Source: Clostridiales bacterium (GTDB lineage Bacteria; Bacillota; Clostridia; Oscillospirales; Oscillospiraceae). From it: 64,000 bases of DNA. The notes under the pieces were generated by a model that was not told the origin of the DNA, ran no database searches, and was given only the letters and a program-made list of their open reading frames with translations. Within the stretch, counting starts at the first letter, position 1. The number at the start of each line of letters is the position of its first letter. The position numbers and the translations under genes were made by a program. The stretch is taken from NCBI GenBank assembly GCA_022787565.1, contig JALFVN010000028.1:1-64000 (forward strand). Direction: 5' to 3'. Of this stretch, positions 25,670-35,161 are shown piece after piece.

Positions 25670-26638
25670 TTTTTGGAATGGATTTCTCCTCCCTTGAGGA
25701 GACAGAAAAACAGGGCGCAGTTTTCCGGGTAGACGGAAAGCCGGTGGATCTTGCGGAGGAGCTTGCCCGCTGCGGCGTCACCTCTGCCCGGCTTCGGCTC
25801 TGGAACGACCCCTACGGGAAAAACGGAGAGCCCTATATGGGCGAACCTGCGATATCGACTGCGTGGAGCGTCTGGCTCAAAGGGCGAAGGACGCCGGGAT
25901 GAGCCTGCTGCTGGATTTCCATTATTCCGATTTCTGGTGCGATCCGGGGCGGCAGATGATTCCGAAGGCATGGCAGGGCAAAAGTCTGGAGGAGCTTTGC
26001 GGATGTGTATATGAATTTACTGCCCGCACCCTGGAGCGGCTTGACAGGAAAGGCCTCTCCCCCGCCTGTGTGCAGGTGGGAAACGAGATCACCAACTGGA
26101 GTCTCTGCGGGTGTTCAGCTATGTAAAGACCGGCACGGATGTGCCGGTGAAGGTGGACTGCGCGGACAGCGTTTATGTGACGGTAAAGCTGAATAACCCC
26201 ATTCCCCTGCCCGAAACCGTTTCGGCGATCTATAATGACGGAAGCGCCGCAGAGGTCCCTGTAGGGGAGCAGACCGACTTTCAGGTTAAAGCCACCGACG
26301 CTTACAGCGGGGAGACCTCCCTCCACTTCTGGAATGCTGACGCGGTGGAATTTCGCGTGGAACAGCAGGTCAGCGGCCTGCGTGATGGCAGCTACAACTT
26401 CTCCCTGCAGGCTCAGGGCGGGGATGTGGGCGACGACGCCGTCATGTACATCTATGTCAGCGCCGACGGGGAATATTATGAGCAGAGCTTTTCTTTCTCC
26501 GGCTGGCGTGTATGGCAGCAGCCGAAAATAGAAAACATCCCCTGTCACAGCGGCAGCATGACAGTGGGTGTTTACATCAAAGCCGCCGGAGGCGGCTGGG
26601 GTACTCTTGACGATTTTCTTCTCAATCCCATTCAGTGA
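25666..26638 (+). pseudogene. Broken GH53 endo-beta-1,4-galactanase with C-terminal carbohydrate-binding domain
   Basis: Three pieces lie in three frames. Frame of 25666: start of a GH53 barrel with VTSARLRLWNDP. Frame of 25863: LLLDFHYSDFWCDPG, then PKAW and VQVGNEITNW with the acid/base Glu. Frame of 26111: LRVFSYVKTGTD followed by a beta-sandwich domain (GLRDGSYNFSLQAQGGD), probably galactan-binding. The first break is explained by loss of one base near 25840 (YMG-GTCDIDC restored). The second, near 26097-26108, joins NEITNW directly to the C-terminal module and deletes most of the second half of the barrel, including the nucleophile region. No signal peptide at the start. Not functional as galactanase. 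Confidence 0.85.
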
Positions 26639-26648
26639 GGTAATCAGC

Positions 26649-27830
26649 ATGTACGAAGAACTGAAAACAAATTTTTCCGTCAGCTTTGACCGGCCCTGGC
26701 AGTATATTTTTTCTGCCCCGGGCCGGACGGAGCTGGGCGGCAACCACACCGATCATCAGCTTGGCCGGGTTCTGGCTGCGGCTGTTGATCTGGATTCCAC
26801 TGCGGCAGCGGCAGAGAACGGTGAAAGCCTTATCCGTGTTATCTCCGAGGGCTATCCCATGTGTATAATTGATCTGGCTGACCTGCTTGCCAAACCGGAA
26901 GAACTGGGCAGTACAGCCGCTCTGGTCAGAGGGGTGGCCGCAGGGATCGCCCAGCGGGGCCACCGGCTCCGCGGCTTTGACGCCTATGTCAGCTCCCGTG
27001 TTCTCCCTGGCAGCGGGCTCAGCTCCTCAGCCGCCTTTGAGGTTTTGATGGGCACGATCATCAACCACATCTCAGGCTGCGGCCTGACCCCGGTGGAGAT
27101 TGCCCAGATCGGCCAATATGCCGAAAATGTCCATTTCGGCAAGCCTTGCGGCCTGATGGATCAGATGGCCTCTTCCGTCGGAAATATTATCGGCATTGAT
27201 TTTGAGAACCCGCTGGCGCCGTTGACCGAAACCATTGATTACGATTTCTCCCGCAGCGGATATTCTCTCTGTATTATCGACTGCGGCGCAGATCACGCGG
27301 ATCTGACCGATGAATATGCCGCCATTCCCGGTGAATTGGAAAAAGTTTGCGCTTTCTTCGGCAAGCAGTACCTGCGGCAGGTGGATGAGGCACTTTTCTA
27401 TTCAAAGATAAATGAGCTTCGCCGGGCCGTGGGTGACAGGGCAGTTCTCCGTGCAATGCACGTTTTTGAAGAAAACAAACGGGTAGAAAAGGAAATTGCC
27501 GCCCTGAAAGCCAATGATTTTGAGGGGTATCTTGCCCAGGTCAGGGCATCTGGCCGTTCTTCCTGGCTTTATCTGCAAAATGTTGTCCCCGCCGGATATA
27601 CAGAGCATCAGGAATTGGCTTTCGCCCTCGCACTGGCAGACAGACTTCTGAACGGCCGTGGAGCCTGCCGCGTCCATGGAGGCGGCTTTGCCGGAACGAT
27701 ACAGGCCTTTGTGCCCGACGCTCATCTGCATGCTTTTCGCAGCGGCATGGACGCTGTTTTGGGCAAGGGCGCATGCCACATCTTATCTATCCGCCGACAG
27801 GGCGGCGTACTTCTGGAGGAACGTAAATGA
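26649..27830 (+). CDS. galK: Galactokinase
   Basis: 393 residues; phosphorylates galactose to galactose-1-phosphate in the Leloir pathway. GHMP-kinase motifs: SAPGRTELGGNHTDHQLG, LPGSGLSSSAAFE and VHGGGFAGTIQAF. The start at 26649 follows GAGGTAA; the longer in-frame reading begins within the GH53 remnant. Overlaps galT by 4 nt (ATGA). Confidence 0.95.
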   Translation: MYEELKTNFSVSFDRPWQYIFSAPGRTELGGNHTDHQLGRVLAAAVDLDSTAAAAENGESLIRVISEGYPMCIIDLADLLAKPEELGSTAALVRGVAAGIAQRGHRLRGFDAYVSSRVLPGSGLSSSAAFEVLMGTIINHISGCGLTPVEIAQIGQYAENVHFGKPCGLMDQMASSVGNIIGIDFENPLAPLTETIDYDFSRSGYSLCIIDCGADHADLTDEYAAIPGELEKVCAFFGKQYLRQVDEALFYSKINELRRAVGDRAVLRAMHVFEENKRVEKEIAALKANDFEGYLAQVRASGRSSWLYLQNVVPAGYTEHQELAFALALADRLLNGRGACRVHGGGFAGTIQAFVPDAHLHAFRSGMDAVLGKGACHILSIRRQGGVLLEERK

Positions 27831-29314
27831 AAGCATATCTTGACGCGCTGGTTAATTACGCGGTGGAACGCGGCCTTATTGCGCAAGAGGATAAGACCTA
27901 TGCCTTTAACCGGCTGATGGAGCAGATGAATCTTGACAGTGTTGGCGCGGGAGAGGCAGTCTCTGCCCCACTGAATGAGATCCTTGACGCCCTTTGTGAT
28001 GACGCATGCAGGCGGGGGCTGATCGAAAACAACATCGTTTCCCGTGACCTGTTTGACACAAAGCTGATGGGTGTGCTGACCCCCTTTCCCCACGAAGTAC
28101 GCCGCAAATTCAGCGATCTTTACGCGCAAAGTCCCGAAAGCGCTACTGCCTGGTATTATCAGTTCAGCCAGGATACCAACTATATCCGCTGCGACAGGAT
28201 AAAAAAAGACACGAAATGGACCTATGACTGTGAGTACGGCAGTCTGGACATCACCATCAACCTGTCAAAGCCGGAGAAGGATCCCCGTGCTATCGCCGCG
28301 GCAAGAAATGCGCCCCAGACCGATTATCCCAAATGCCAGCTTTGCAGCGAGAACGAGGGCTATGCCGGCAGAATAAATCACCCCGCAAGGCAAAACCACC
28401 GGCTTATCCCGGTGACGATTGCAGGTACCCAGTGGTATCTGCAATACTCGCCTTATGTGTATTATAACGAGCACTGCATCGTCCTGAACAGCCGGCATAC
28501 GCCCATGAAAATCGACCGGGCCTGCTTCTGCAAGCTGTTCGACTTTGTAAAGCAGTTCCCCCACTATTTCGTGGGCTCCAACGCGGATCTCCCCATCGTG
28601 GGCGGTTCCATATTGAGCCACGACCATTTCCAGGGCGGGCACTATGAGTTTGCTATGGCCAAAGCCCCTGTGGAGAAGCAGGTGGAATTTTCCGGTTTTG
28701 AGGATGTGAATGCCGGCATTGTCCGCTGGCCCTTGTCGGTTCTCCGCCTGTCCTGCCCGGACAGTGAACGGATCATCCAGCTTGCGGAAAATATTCTCTC
28801 CGCCTGGCGCGCTTACAGCGATCCTTCTGTTTCCATATATGCCGAAACAGAGGGCATCCCCCACAACACCATAACCCCCATCGCCAGAAAACGGGGCGAA
28901 AACTATGAGCTTGACTTGGTGCTGAGAAACAATCTGACTACCGAAGAGCATCCCCTGGGCCTTTTCCATCCCCACGCGAAACTGCACCACATCAAGAAAG
29001 AGAATATCGGTCTGATCGAAGTAATGGGTCTTGCCGTTCTCCCCTCCCGCCTGAAGGCCGAGCTTGCCATGCTGAGAGAGGCTATCCTCTCAGGTGCAGA
29101 TATCCGGAGCGATGACACTCTCGCCAAGCACGCCGACTGGGTGGAGGAGCTGCGGGAAAAATACTGTTTTACCCCGGAGAACACGGAGGATATCCTCTGC
29201 CGCGAGGTTGGCGAAGTGTTCCGGCAGGTGCTCGAGGACGCCGGAGTATTCAAGCGCGACAGTCAGGGGCAAGAAGCCTTTCTCCGTTTCATCGGGTCGG
29301 TCAACAAAAAATGA
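27827..29314 (+). CDS. galT: UTP--hexose-1-phosphate uridylyltransferase, Firmicute (GalT2) type
   Basis: 495 residues, the long Gram-positive form. Exchanges galactose-1-phosphate with UDP-glucose. Conserved segments include HQNHRLIP-like HPARQNHRLIPV, GGSILSHDHFQGGHYEFAM (HxxxHxxGGxH region) and the C-terminal LGLFHPHAKLHHIKKENIGLIEVMGLA. GGAGG precedes the ATG. Ends with a strong terminator. No galE is in the window. Confidence 0.94.
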   Translation: MKAYLDALVNYAVERGLIAQEDKTYAFNRLMEQMNLDSVGAGEAVSAPLNEILDALCDDACRRGLIENNIVSRDLFDTKLMGVLTPFPHEVRRKFSDLYAQSPESATAWYYQFSQDTNYIRCDRIKKDTKWTYDCEYGSLDITINLSKPEKDPRAIAAARNAPQTDYPKCQLCSENEGYAGRINHPARQNHRLIPVTIAGTQWYLQYSPYVYYNEHCIVLNSRHTPMKIDRACFCKLFDFVKQFPHYFVGSNADLPIVGGSILSHDHFQGGHYEFAMAKAPVEKQVEFSGFEDVNAGIVRWPLSVLRLSCPDSERIIQLAENILSAWRAYSDPSVSIYAETEGIPHNTITPIARKRGENYELDLVLRNNLTTEEHPLGLFHPHAKLHHIKKENIGLIEVMGLAVLPSRLKAELAMLREAILSGADIRSDDTLAKHADWVEELREKYCFTPENTEDILCREVGEVFRQVLEDAGVFKRDSQGQEAFLRFIGSVNKK

Positions 29315-29340
29315 GGATGGAATATATCCATCCTCATTTT
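29308..29340. terminator. Terminator after galT
   Basis: 14-bp perfect stem AAAATGAGGATGGA (29308-29321) / TCCATCCTCATTTT (29327-29340), 5-nt loop. The A-tract on the other side lets it act for the converging gene too. Confidence 0.92.
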
Positions 29341-29370
29341 ATTATCTTTATTTCTTGTTATCTTTATTTC

Positions 29371-31023
29371 TTATTTTCCGGCTTTGTAGCGCAGGATACT
29401 GATCAGGGATTCACTGGTCACCCTGATGGAGTTCAGAATCGTTGCCAAAGCCGCTGCCATATCAATAAAGATGGCAAACCAAATGTTGCAGTAGCCGGTC
29501 AGACTGAGGAAAATCAGAATTGCTTTGATGACAAAAGCAAATATCGCGTTTTCCGTGGCCACCTCGCGCACTCTGGTGCATAGCCGCAGAGCCATAGGCA
29601 GATTGGCAATATACTCGGGAAGGACCAGAACATCGGCAAATTTGCCTTTCCGGTTCACTCTCACATCCAGGTCCGCTGCACTGTGCCCGTCAAAGCCGTT
29701 TGCATAGACATACATCATCCGCATATCTCTGCTGGATTTCAGGTCGCTGATCAGCCGAAGCTTCCTGGCCGTGTCGCACTCGCCGAACACCTCGTCAAAC
29801 TCCAGCTCCGTGGCGATATCCTCGCTCTCCTCCTTGCCTTCTTCTGTCAGGAGGATACACTTTTCAAAGCCGATGGCCTTCAGATCGGGAGCAAGCTGCT
29901 CTGCCTCGCCAAAGATCTCATTGGAAAGGGCGACCTTACCCACATACTTTTCGGATACCATCATGTAAAGCATCTGGTAATTCTCTTTTCCGCCCTCGTA
30001 GGGGACGGCCTCCCCCCTGCTGGCAAAGAGCTCGCGGCTGGCCAGGGTAACATGGGCTCCGTTGATCTTCAGATCAACGCCGCAGCCGGGAATATCCACA
30101 AAATCGCTGATCAGCTCAAGCTTATAATCATGGCTGTAAGCATCGGATATGGCTTTGGCGAAGGGCTGCTCGGAATAATACACGGCATGGGCGGCAAAGC
30201 TCATAAACGTGTCTTTGTCAAGCAGGTCCGATTGAACGGAGACAAGGCTGGGATGGTCTGCTGAAAAAACGCCCGGTTTGTCAAAAACGGCGGTATCTGC
30301 CGCGGCGCCCTTTTCCATGGCGGCGGCATTACTGAAAAGTACGCCGAACTGGGCGCTGTAGCAAATGCCGATAATACCGGTGAGCGGCATGGCTACGACA
30401 ACAGACAAGGGGGTAGCGATAACGATAATGGTAAGGGCTCTGTGGATGGAGACGGCAAAACTCAGATTGGTAAAGATGGGGACGAGCAGGGCATACAAAA
30501 CAGCGATAACCAGGGCGATCTTGAGCACGAAAGAAGCAGCGGAGCGAACGTCGGACTCCATGGCAAGCTTTCCTGCGTCCTCCTCTTCAATAATGCCGGT
30601 GATTTTTTCCACCGTCTCCTCGTCGGAATAGCACAGCAGCTCCTTGGCGGAACGGACAGTGCGCTCTTCAGCATAGGCAATAAGGATCCTGCCGATCTGG
30701 TAGAACATCATCAGCGCGGCGCCTTCAAGGCCAAAACCGATGAAGAACGAAATTACGGCGACGAATACAATGACAATTGGGGTGGCAAAATAGTCTCTCG
30801 ATTCCACACGGTCCACTGCGTCAAGAACCACATCATAGCCGGAAACAGCAACCGACAGAGCAAGCAGCAGTATGCTGAGAAAAGCGGGCATATGAAAGAG
30901 TAGTGATACCGCAAAAATAAGCGCAGCAACAATCAGGCGGATGACAATAACGCCATTCACAGCACCGGGATTCTGATTTTTTGCGGCGGGAGTTTCATTT
31001 TGTTTTTCTGAATGTTTGCCCAT
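29371..31023 (-). CDS. P1B-type ATPase-like membrane protein lacking catalytic motifs
   Basis: 550 residues, intact frame, GGAGGTGG ribosome binding site. Clear homology to heavy-metal P-type ATPases: the membrane segment with VIATPLSVV, then GVLFSNAAAMEKGAAADTAVFDKPGV, and SEQPFAKAI. Every signature is altered: the transport motif CPC is ATPL, DKTGT is DKPGV, the HP dipeptide is QP, TGDN is LTEEG, and GDGxNDA is NGFDGHSA. The actuator domain is cut to about 45 residues with no TGE. Eight or fewer transmembrane helices. Transcribed after fba with a 37-nt gap. Probably a pseudo-enzyme with a structural or regulatory role. Confidence 0.75.
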   Translation of the reverse strand: MGKHSEKQNETPAAKNQNPGAVNGVIVIRLIVAALIFAVSLLFHMPAFLSILLLALSVAVSGYDVVLDAVDRVESRDYFATPIVIVFVAVISFFIGFGLEGAALMMFYQIGRILIAYAEERTVRSAKELLCYSDEETVEKITGIIEEEDAGKLAMESDVRSAASFVLKIALVIAVLYALLVPIFTNLSFAVSIHRALTIIVIATPLSVVVAMPLTGIIGICYSAQFGVLFSNAAAMEKGAAADTAVFDKPGVFSADHPSLVSVQSDLLDKDTFMSFAAHAVYYSEQPFAKAISDAYSHDYKLELISDFVDIPGCGVDLKINGAHVTLASRELFASRGEAVPYEGGKENYQMLYMMVSEKYVGKVALSNEIFGEAEQLAPDLKAIGFEKCILLTEEGKEESEDIATELEFDEVFGECDTARKLRLISDLKSSRDMRMMYVYANGFDGHSAADLDVRVNRKGKFADVLVLPEYIANLPMALRLCTRVREVATENAIFAFVIKAILIFLSLTGYCNIWFAIFIDMAAALATILNSIRVTSESLISILRYKAGK

Positions 31024-31060
31024 TCTGCCACCTCCATTTTAGTCTGTGTTTATTTGTGGC

Positions 31061-31996
31061 TCATGCCTTTCCGTCGCAGCCAAGAACGTCTACGATCTTG
31101 TGGGCGACCATATCCTTTATTGCGGCTCTTGCGGGCTTGAGATACTGACGGGGGTCAAAATGATCGGGATGATCGTTGAAGTACTTGCGGATGGTCGCAG
31201 TCATGGCCAGACGCAGGTCAGAGTCGATGTTGATCTTGCAGACAGCCATGGAAGCAGCCTGTCTCAGCTGATCCTCGGGCACGCCGATAGCGCCGGGCAT
31301 ATTGCCGCCGTTCTCGTTGATGATTTTAACGAACTCCTGGGGGACGGAGGAGGAACCGTGCAGAACGATGGGGAAGCCGGGCAGACGCCGGGAGACCTCT
31401 TCCAGAATGTCAAATCTGAGCTGGGGCTTGGTACCGGGCTTGAACTTATATGCGCCGTGGCTGGTGCCGATAGCGATGGCCAGAGAGTCGCAGCCGGTGC
31501 GCTGAACAAATTCCTGAACGTCCTCGGGACGGGTGTAAGAGGAATTCTCAGCAGAAACGTTAACTTCGTCTTCCACGCCGGCGAGGGTACCCAGCTCGGC
31601 CTCGACAACGACACCGTGGTCATGGGCATACTCAACGACCTTGCGGGTCAGCGCGATATTTTCCTCAAAGGGCTTGGAGGATGCGTCTATCATTACGGAG
31701 GTAAAACCGCCGTCGATGCAGCTCTTGCAGGTCTCGAAGCTGTCGCCGTGATCCAGATGCAGGGCGATGGGCAGGCCGGTCTCGATGACGGCGGCCTCAA
31801 CCAGCTTAATGAGGTAAGTATGGTTGGCATAAGCGCGCGCGCCCTTGGACACCTGAAGAATAAGAGGTGCGTTAAGGTCCTTTGCCGCTTCGGTGATGCC
31901 CTGTACGATCTCCATATTGTTTACGTTGAAAGCGCCGATGGCGTATCCGCCGTTATAGGCTTTCTCAAACATTTCTTTTGTTGTTACCAGAGGCAT
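31061..31996 (-). CDS. fba: Class II fructose-1,6-bisphosphate aldolase
   Basis: 311 residues. Zinc ligands and active-site segments: ALHLDHGDSFE, VVVEAELGTLAGVED, HGAYKF, and VLHGSSSVP. Cleaves fructose-1,6-bisphosphate in glycolysis. Divergent from the PPi-dependent phosphofructokinase gene, so consecutive glycolytic steps share one control region. Confidence 0.96.
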   Translation of the reverse strand: MPLVTTKEMFEKAYNGGYAIGAFNVNNMEIVQGITEAAKDLNAPLILQVSKGARAYANHTYLIKLVEAAVIETGLPIALHLDHGDSFETCKSCIDGGFTSVMIDASSKPFEENIALTRKVVEYAHDHGVVVEAELGTLAGVEDEVNVSAENSSYTRPEDVQEFVQRTGCDSLAIAIGTSHGAYKFKPGTKPQLRFDILEEVSRRLPGFPIVLHGSSSVPQEFVKIINENGGNMPGAIGVPEDQLRQAASMAVCKINIDSDLRLAMTATIRKYFNDHPDHFDPRQYLKPARAAIKDMVAHKIVDVLGCDGKA

Positions 31997-32024
31997 AATT
32001 AATTTACTCCCTTACAAATTTCTG

Positions 32025-32093
32025 CAAATTTGGTAATTTGGCATATTTACAAATTTGCATTTATATTATATCCTCAAACAGTTGTATAATCAA
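32025..32093 (-). promoter_or_regulatory. fba promoter and CAAATTTG repeats between fba and pfp
   Basis: Minus-strand promoter TTGATT (32088-32093), 17 bp, TATAAT (32065-32070). Two perfect palindromes CAAATTTG (32025-32032 and 32050-32057), 25 bp apart, lie in the fba leader; a third partial copy ACAAATTT is at 32014. Possible operators for a shared glycolytic regulator; the protein is unknown. Confidence 0.65.
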
Positions 32094-32152
32094 GAAGCAC
32101 ATTCAAGAAAAGCAGCAAATTTTTCTTAATAATTCAGACGGAGGAAAAAGAC

Positions 32153-33394
32153 ATGAGTGAGAAATTGATAGGATCCTGCATTTTCGGCCAGTCCGGCGGC
32201 CCCACTGCGGTCATCAATGCCAGCGCCTACGGCGTTATCCGCGCCGCCCTCGACGCGGAAGAGATCACTAAGGTGTATGGCGCTGCCCACGGCATCAAGG
32301 GCGTACTGGATGACAAGCTTTATGTTATGGACGAGGAAGACCCCGCCGAGCTGGAGCTTCTGCTCCACACCCCCTCTTCCGAGCTGGGCTCCTGCCGCTA
32401 CAAGATCGCCGACCCTGAAGTGGACGACACCGATTACAAGCGGATTCTTGAGATTTTCAAAAAATATAATGTACGCTACTTCTTCTATAACGGCGGCAAC
32501 GACTCCATGGACACCTGCAACAAGGTCAGCCGCTATATGGAGTCTGTGGGCTATGAGTGCCGCGTTATGGGTGTTCCCAAGACCATTGACAACGACCTTT
32601 ACGGCACCGACCACTGCCCCGGTTTTGCCAGCGCGGCAAAGTATATTGCCACCTCCTGCATGGAGATCAACAAGGACGCCAGAGTTTATGACAACGGCAT
32701 GATCACCATCGTAGAGATCATGGGCCGCCACGCCGGCTGGCTGGCTGCCAGCGCCGCTCTGGCCGCCGAATTCGGTTCCGGCCCGGATCTGATCTATCTG
32801 CCCGAGTGCGATTTTGATCTGGACAAATTCTTTGCCGATGTGGAGAGAATTTACGCCCAGAAGGGAAAGGTTCTGGTTGCCGTTTCCGAGGGCATCCATT
32901 ATGCCGACGGCCGCTTTGTTTCCGAGGCCAAGACCTCAGCTACCGACGGCTTCGGCCATGCCCAGCTGGGCGGCCTTGCTGCCCTGCTGGCGGAGATGGT
33001 CAAGGAGCGCACCGGCGCCAAGGTCCGCGGTATTGAGCTGAGTCTGCTCCAGCGCTGCGGCGCGCACCTTGCCTCCGCTACCGATGTGAACGAGGCATTC
33101 ACCGCCGGTAAAACTGCGGTGGAAGCGGCTGTCAGCGGCGTCACCGGCAAGATGGTTGCTTTCAAGCGCGTGTATGTGGACGGCAAATACACCTGCGAGA
33201 TTGAGCTTCTCCCCCTGTCCTCCGTGGCTAACTTCGAGAAGAAGGTCCCCCTGGAGTGGATCAACGAGGAGCAAAATGGGCTGAAGCATGAGTTTATCGA
33301 CTATGTGCTCCCCCTCATTCAGGGCGAGCCCAAGCTGCCTCTGGAGCATTCTCTCCCCCGCTATGCCCGGCTGAAAAAAGTCCTGGCAAAATAA
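32153..33394 (+). CDS. pfp: Pyrophosphate--fructose-6-phosphate 1-phosphotransferase
   Basis: 413 residues. Uses PPi instead of ATP to phosphorylate fructose-6-phosphate. GGNDSMDT replaces the ATP-type GGDGS motif, and the PKTIDNDL and IMGRHAGWLAA segments fit the PPi clade. GACGGAGG before the ATG. Very high G+C third positions, as in highly expressed genes here. Divergent from fba. Confidence 0.93.
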   Translation: MSEKLIGSCIFGQSGGPTAVINASAYGVIRAALDAEEITKVYGAAHGIKGVLDDKLYVMDEEDPAELELLLHTPSSELGSCRYKIADPEVDDTDYKRILEIFKKYNVRYFFYNGGNDSMDTCNKVSRYMESVGYECRVMGVPKTIDNDLYGTDHCPGFASAAKYIATSCMEINKDARVYDNGMITIVEIMGRHAGWLAASAALAAEFGSGPDLIYLPECDFDLDKFFADVERIYAQKGKVLVAVSEGIHYADGRFVSEAKTSATDGFGHAQLGGLAALLAEMVKERTGAKVRGIELSLLQRCGAHLASATDVNEAFTAGKTAVEAAVSGVTGKMVAFKRVYVDGKYTCEIELLPLSSVANFEKKVPLEWINEEQNGLKHEFIDYVLPLIQGEPKLPLEHSLPRYARLKKVLAK

Positions 33395-33407
33395 ACAGAC
33401 AGTACAG

Positions 33408-33448
33408 AAAAGACCGGAACGCATGTTTTTCAGGCGTTCCGGTCTTTT
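33408..33448. terminator. Terminator after pfp
   Basis: 15-bp perfect stem AAAAGACCGGAACGC (33408-33422) / GCGTTCCGGTCTTTT (33434-33448), 11-nt loop. Lies between converging genes. Confidence 0.9.
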
Positions 33449-33457
33449 CATTATGGA

Positions 33458-35161
33458 TCATATATTTCTGATCTGGTTTTGCAGCAGGATGCCCACGGTA
33501 TCAGCCAGCTTATCCAGCGACTGAATTCTGGCAAAATCCCGACCGTAGACCAGCTTTGCGGAAGGGATATCCTCATCCACGCCGGTGAAAACGCAGATGA
33601 CCGATATGCCCTCCGCCCGGGCCTTGCGAACCTCGCAGGCGGTATCCGTTACTCCGGCGTTCGCCTCGTAGGGGATCAGCTCTTCCCCTTTTCCCCGGAT
33701 TTTACAGACATCATTGGGCTTGACATCGGACAAGACAATGAGGATGCGGTGCTCATACCGCTCCTGGGAGATCAGGTAGCGGGCGGCGCGGATGGCGAGC
33801 CCGTCCCGGTTGCAGCCGTTGGACACATACTCAAAGATTCTGTCGTTTCGCTTTGGCTCGTTATAATCCCGGAAAACGCGAAGAATGGTGTAGCCTGTCA
33901 TGGAGCAGAAGGACATGACACGGCAGGGAATTCCGCATTGGGTAAGGCTTTCGGCGATCATATAGCCCTGACTTGACACGGTCTCCTGACGGTGCTTCTG
34001 GGAGGTGGAGGCGTCCAGAAGGATGTCCACGCTCAGATCCCCCATATTGTCCTGCTCGTTTTTGACAAAAACCTTCTCATCATTCAGATGCAGGGCGCGC
34101 CACACCGTTCCGCCATTGAGTCTGCCGGCGTTGGATTTCACGGGAGCGGGCTGCAGATGGAGCAGGATGGAATTTTGTATCTTTGCGGTGAGCTTTGCGA
34201 TGGAGGTCCGGTTTTGCGCCAGATTTGCCTTGTAAAAATCGCGGTTTTTCTGAATCTGTACAGCCTCTCTGGTTTTTTGCAGGGCCTCAAAGCCGTTTTG
34301 TATTTTGCCTTTTACCGGCTCTCCCTTGGTAAAGTGCAGATGGCAGCCGGCGTGATTGCCGCTGCAGAGACTGCGCTCAATCTCAGATAGTTTATTGGGG
34401 GCATATATCGGCTTGCCGTACTTCGCAGTCATGAACTCCCGCAGCTCCGCCGCGCTCATTTTGGTCAGCTGGACGTTGGTGTCTGCCCGGCCGGAAGCAT
34501 CGGCACCGCCGTATATATTCTCCGGGTGATCGGCAAAGCCGATGCCGAACTTACGAAAGCGGCCCTTATCGCTTTTCCTCTTCTTCAGTCCGGGGAGCGC
34601 ATGGGATTTTTTCTCCTTTTTCCGCTCCTCTGTTCTGATCTGAAACCAGCGCTGAAACAGCGTCTGCGCCCGGGCAAGAATCTCCTCCGTGGTGATCTCC
34701 GGCGGGAATTCCAACTCGTCCAGAAGCTTTACGCTGTATTTATCCATGCGCACTTCCCTGCCCAGAACGCGGCAGTAATGGGCGTAGGCCAGCGCGTCGT
34801 AGAACTGAAGGTCATCCGGCGTCTTGTATTCGTCGATAAATCTTTGGGCGTAGCACTGTCTCAGATAACGGAGAACGGGCCTGTCCCTGACTTCTCTGCC
34901 GTAAACGCAGTTTTCCAAACCAAGCCAGAGAAGCCCCTCATAGGTGTCCGCGTCCTCGTATTGCTGGAAGGACAGAAAGACCTTTTCGATTTGCGGGTAG
35001 TCATAGTGACGGCGGACGGCGCCGATGATCGTATTCCAGTACAGCTCCGCCTGCCCGTTTTTGTCAAAGGCCTTGAAGTCCGGGCTGAAATCGTATTTTT
35101 GCGCGGCGTTCCAGATGATGTTGACGGCACGCTTTTTCTGAAGCTCAGTTACTTCGTTCAT
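33458..35161 (-). CDS. VWA-domain protein (CobT/MoxR-partner type)
   Basis: 567 residues. The C-terminal third is a von Willebrand A domain with the MIDAS motif DILLDASTSQKHRQETVS and later threonine/aspartate positions (LIVLSDVKPND). The N-terminal two thirds is helical with a basic linker (EERKKEKKSHALPGLKKRKS). Its start overlaps the stop of the MoxR-type ATPase gene by 4 nt. MoxR-VWA pairs act as chaperone-like systems inserting metals or remodelling complexes; the client here is unknown. Confidence 0.85.
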   Translation of the reverse strand: MNEVTELQKKRAVNIIWNAAQKYDFSPDFKAFDKNGQAELYWNTIIGAVRRHYDYPQIEKVFLSFQQYEDADTYEGLLWLGLENCVYGREVRDRPVLRYLRQCYAQRFIDEYKTPDDLQFYDALAYAHYCRVLGREVRMDKYSVKLLDELEFPPEITTEEILARAQTLFQRWFQIRTEERKKEKKSHALPGLKKRKSDKGRFRKFGIGFADHPENIYGGADASGRADTNVQLTKMSAAELREFMTAKYGKPIYAPNKLSEIERSLCSGNHAGCHLHFTKGEPVKGKIQNGFEALQKTREAVQIQKNRDFYKANLAQNRTSIAKLTAKIQNSILLHLQPAPVKSNAGRLNGGTVWRALHLNDEKVFVKNEQDNMGDLSVDILLDASTSQKHRQETVSSQGYMIAESLTQCGIPCRVMSFCSMTGYTILRVFRDYNEPKRNDRIFEYVSNGCNRDGLAIRAARYLISQERYEHRILIVLSDVKPNDVCKIRGKGEELIPYEANAGVTDTACEVRKARAEGISVICVFTGVDEDIPSAKLVYGRDFARIQSLDKLADTVGILLQNQIRNI

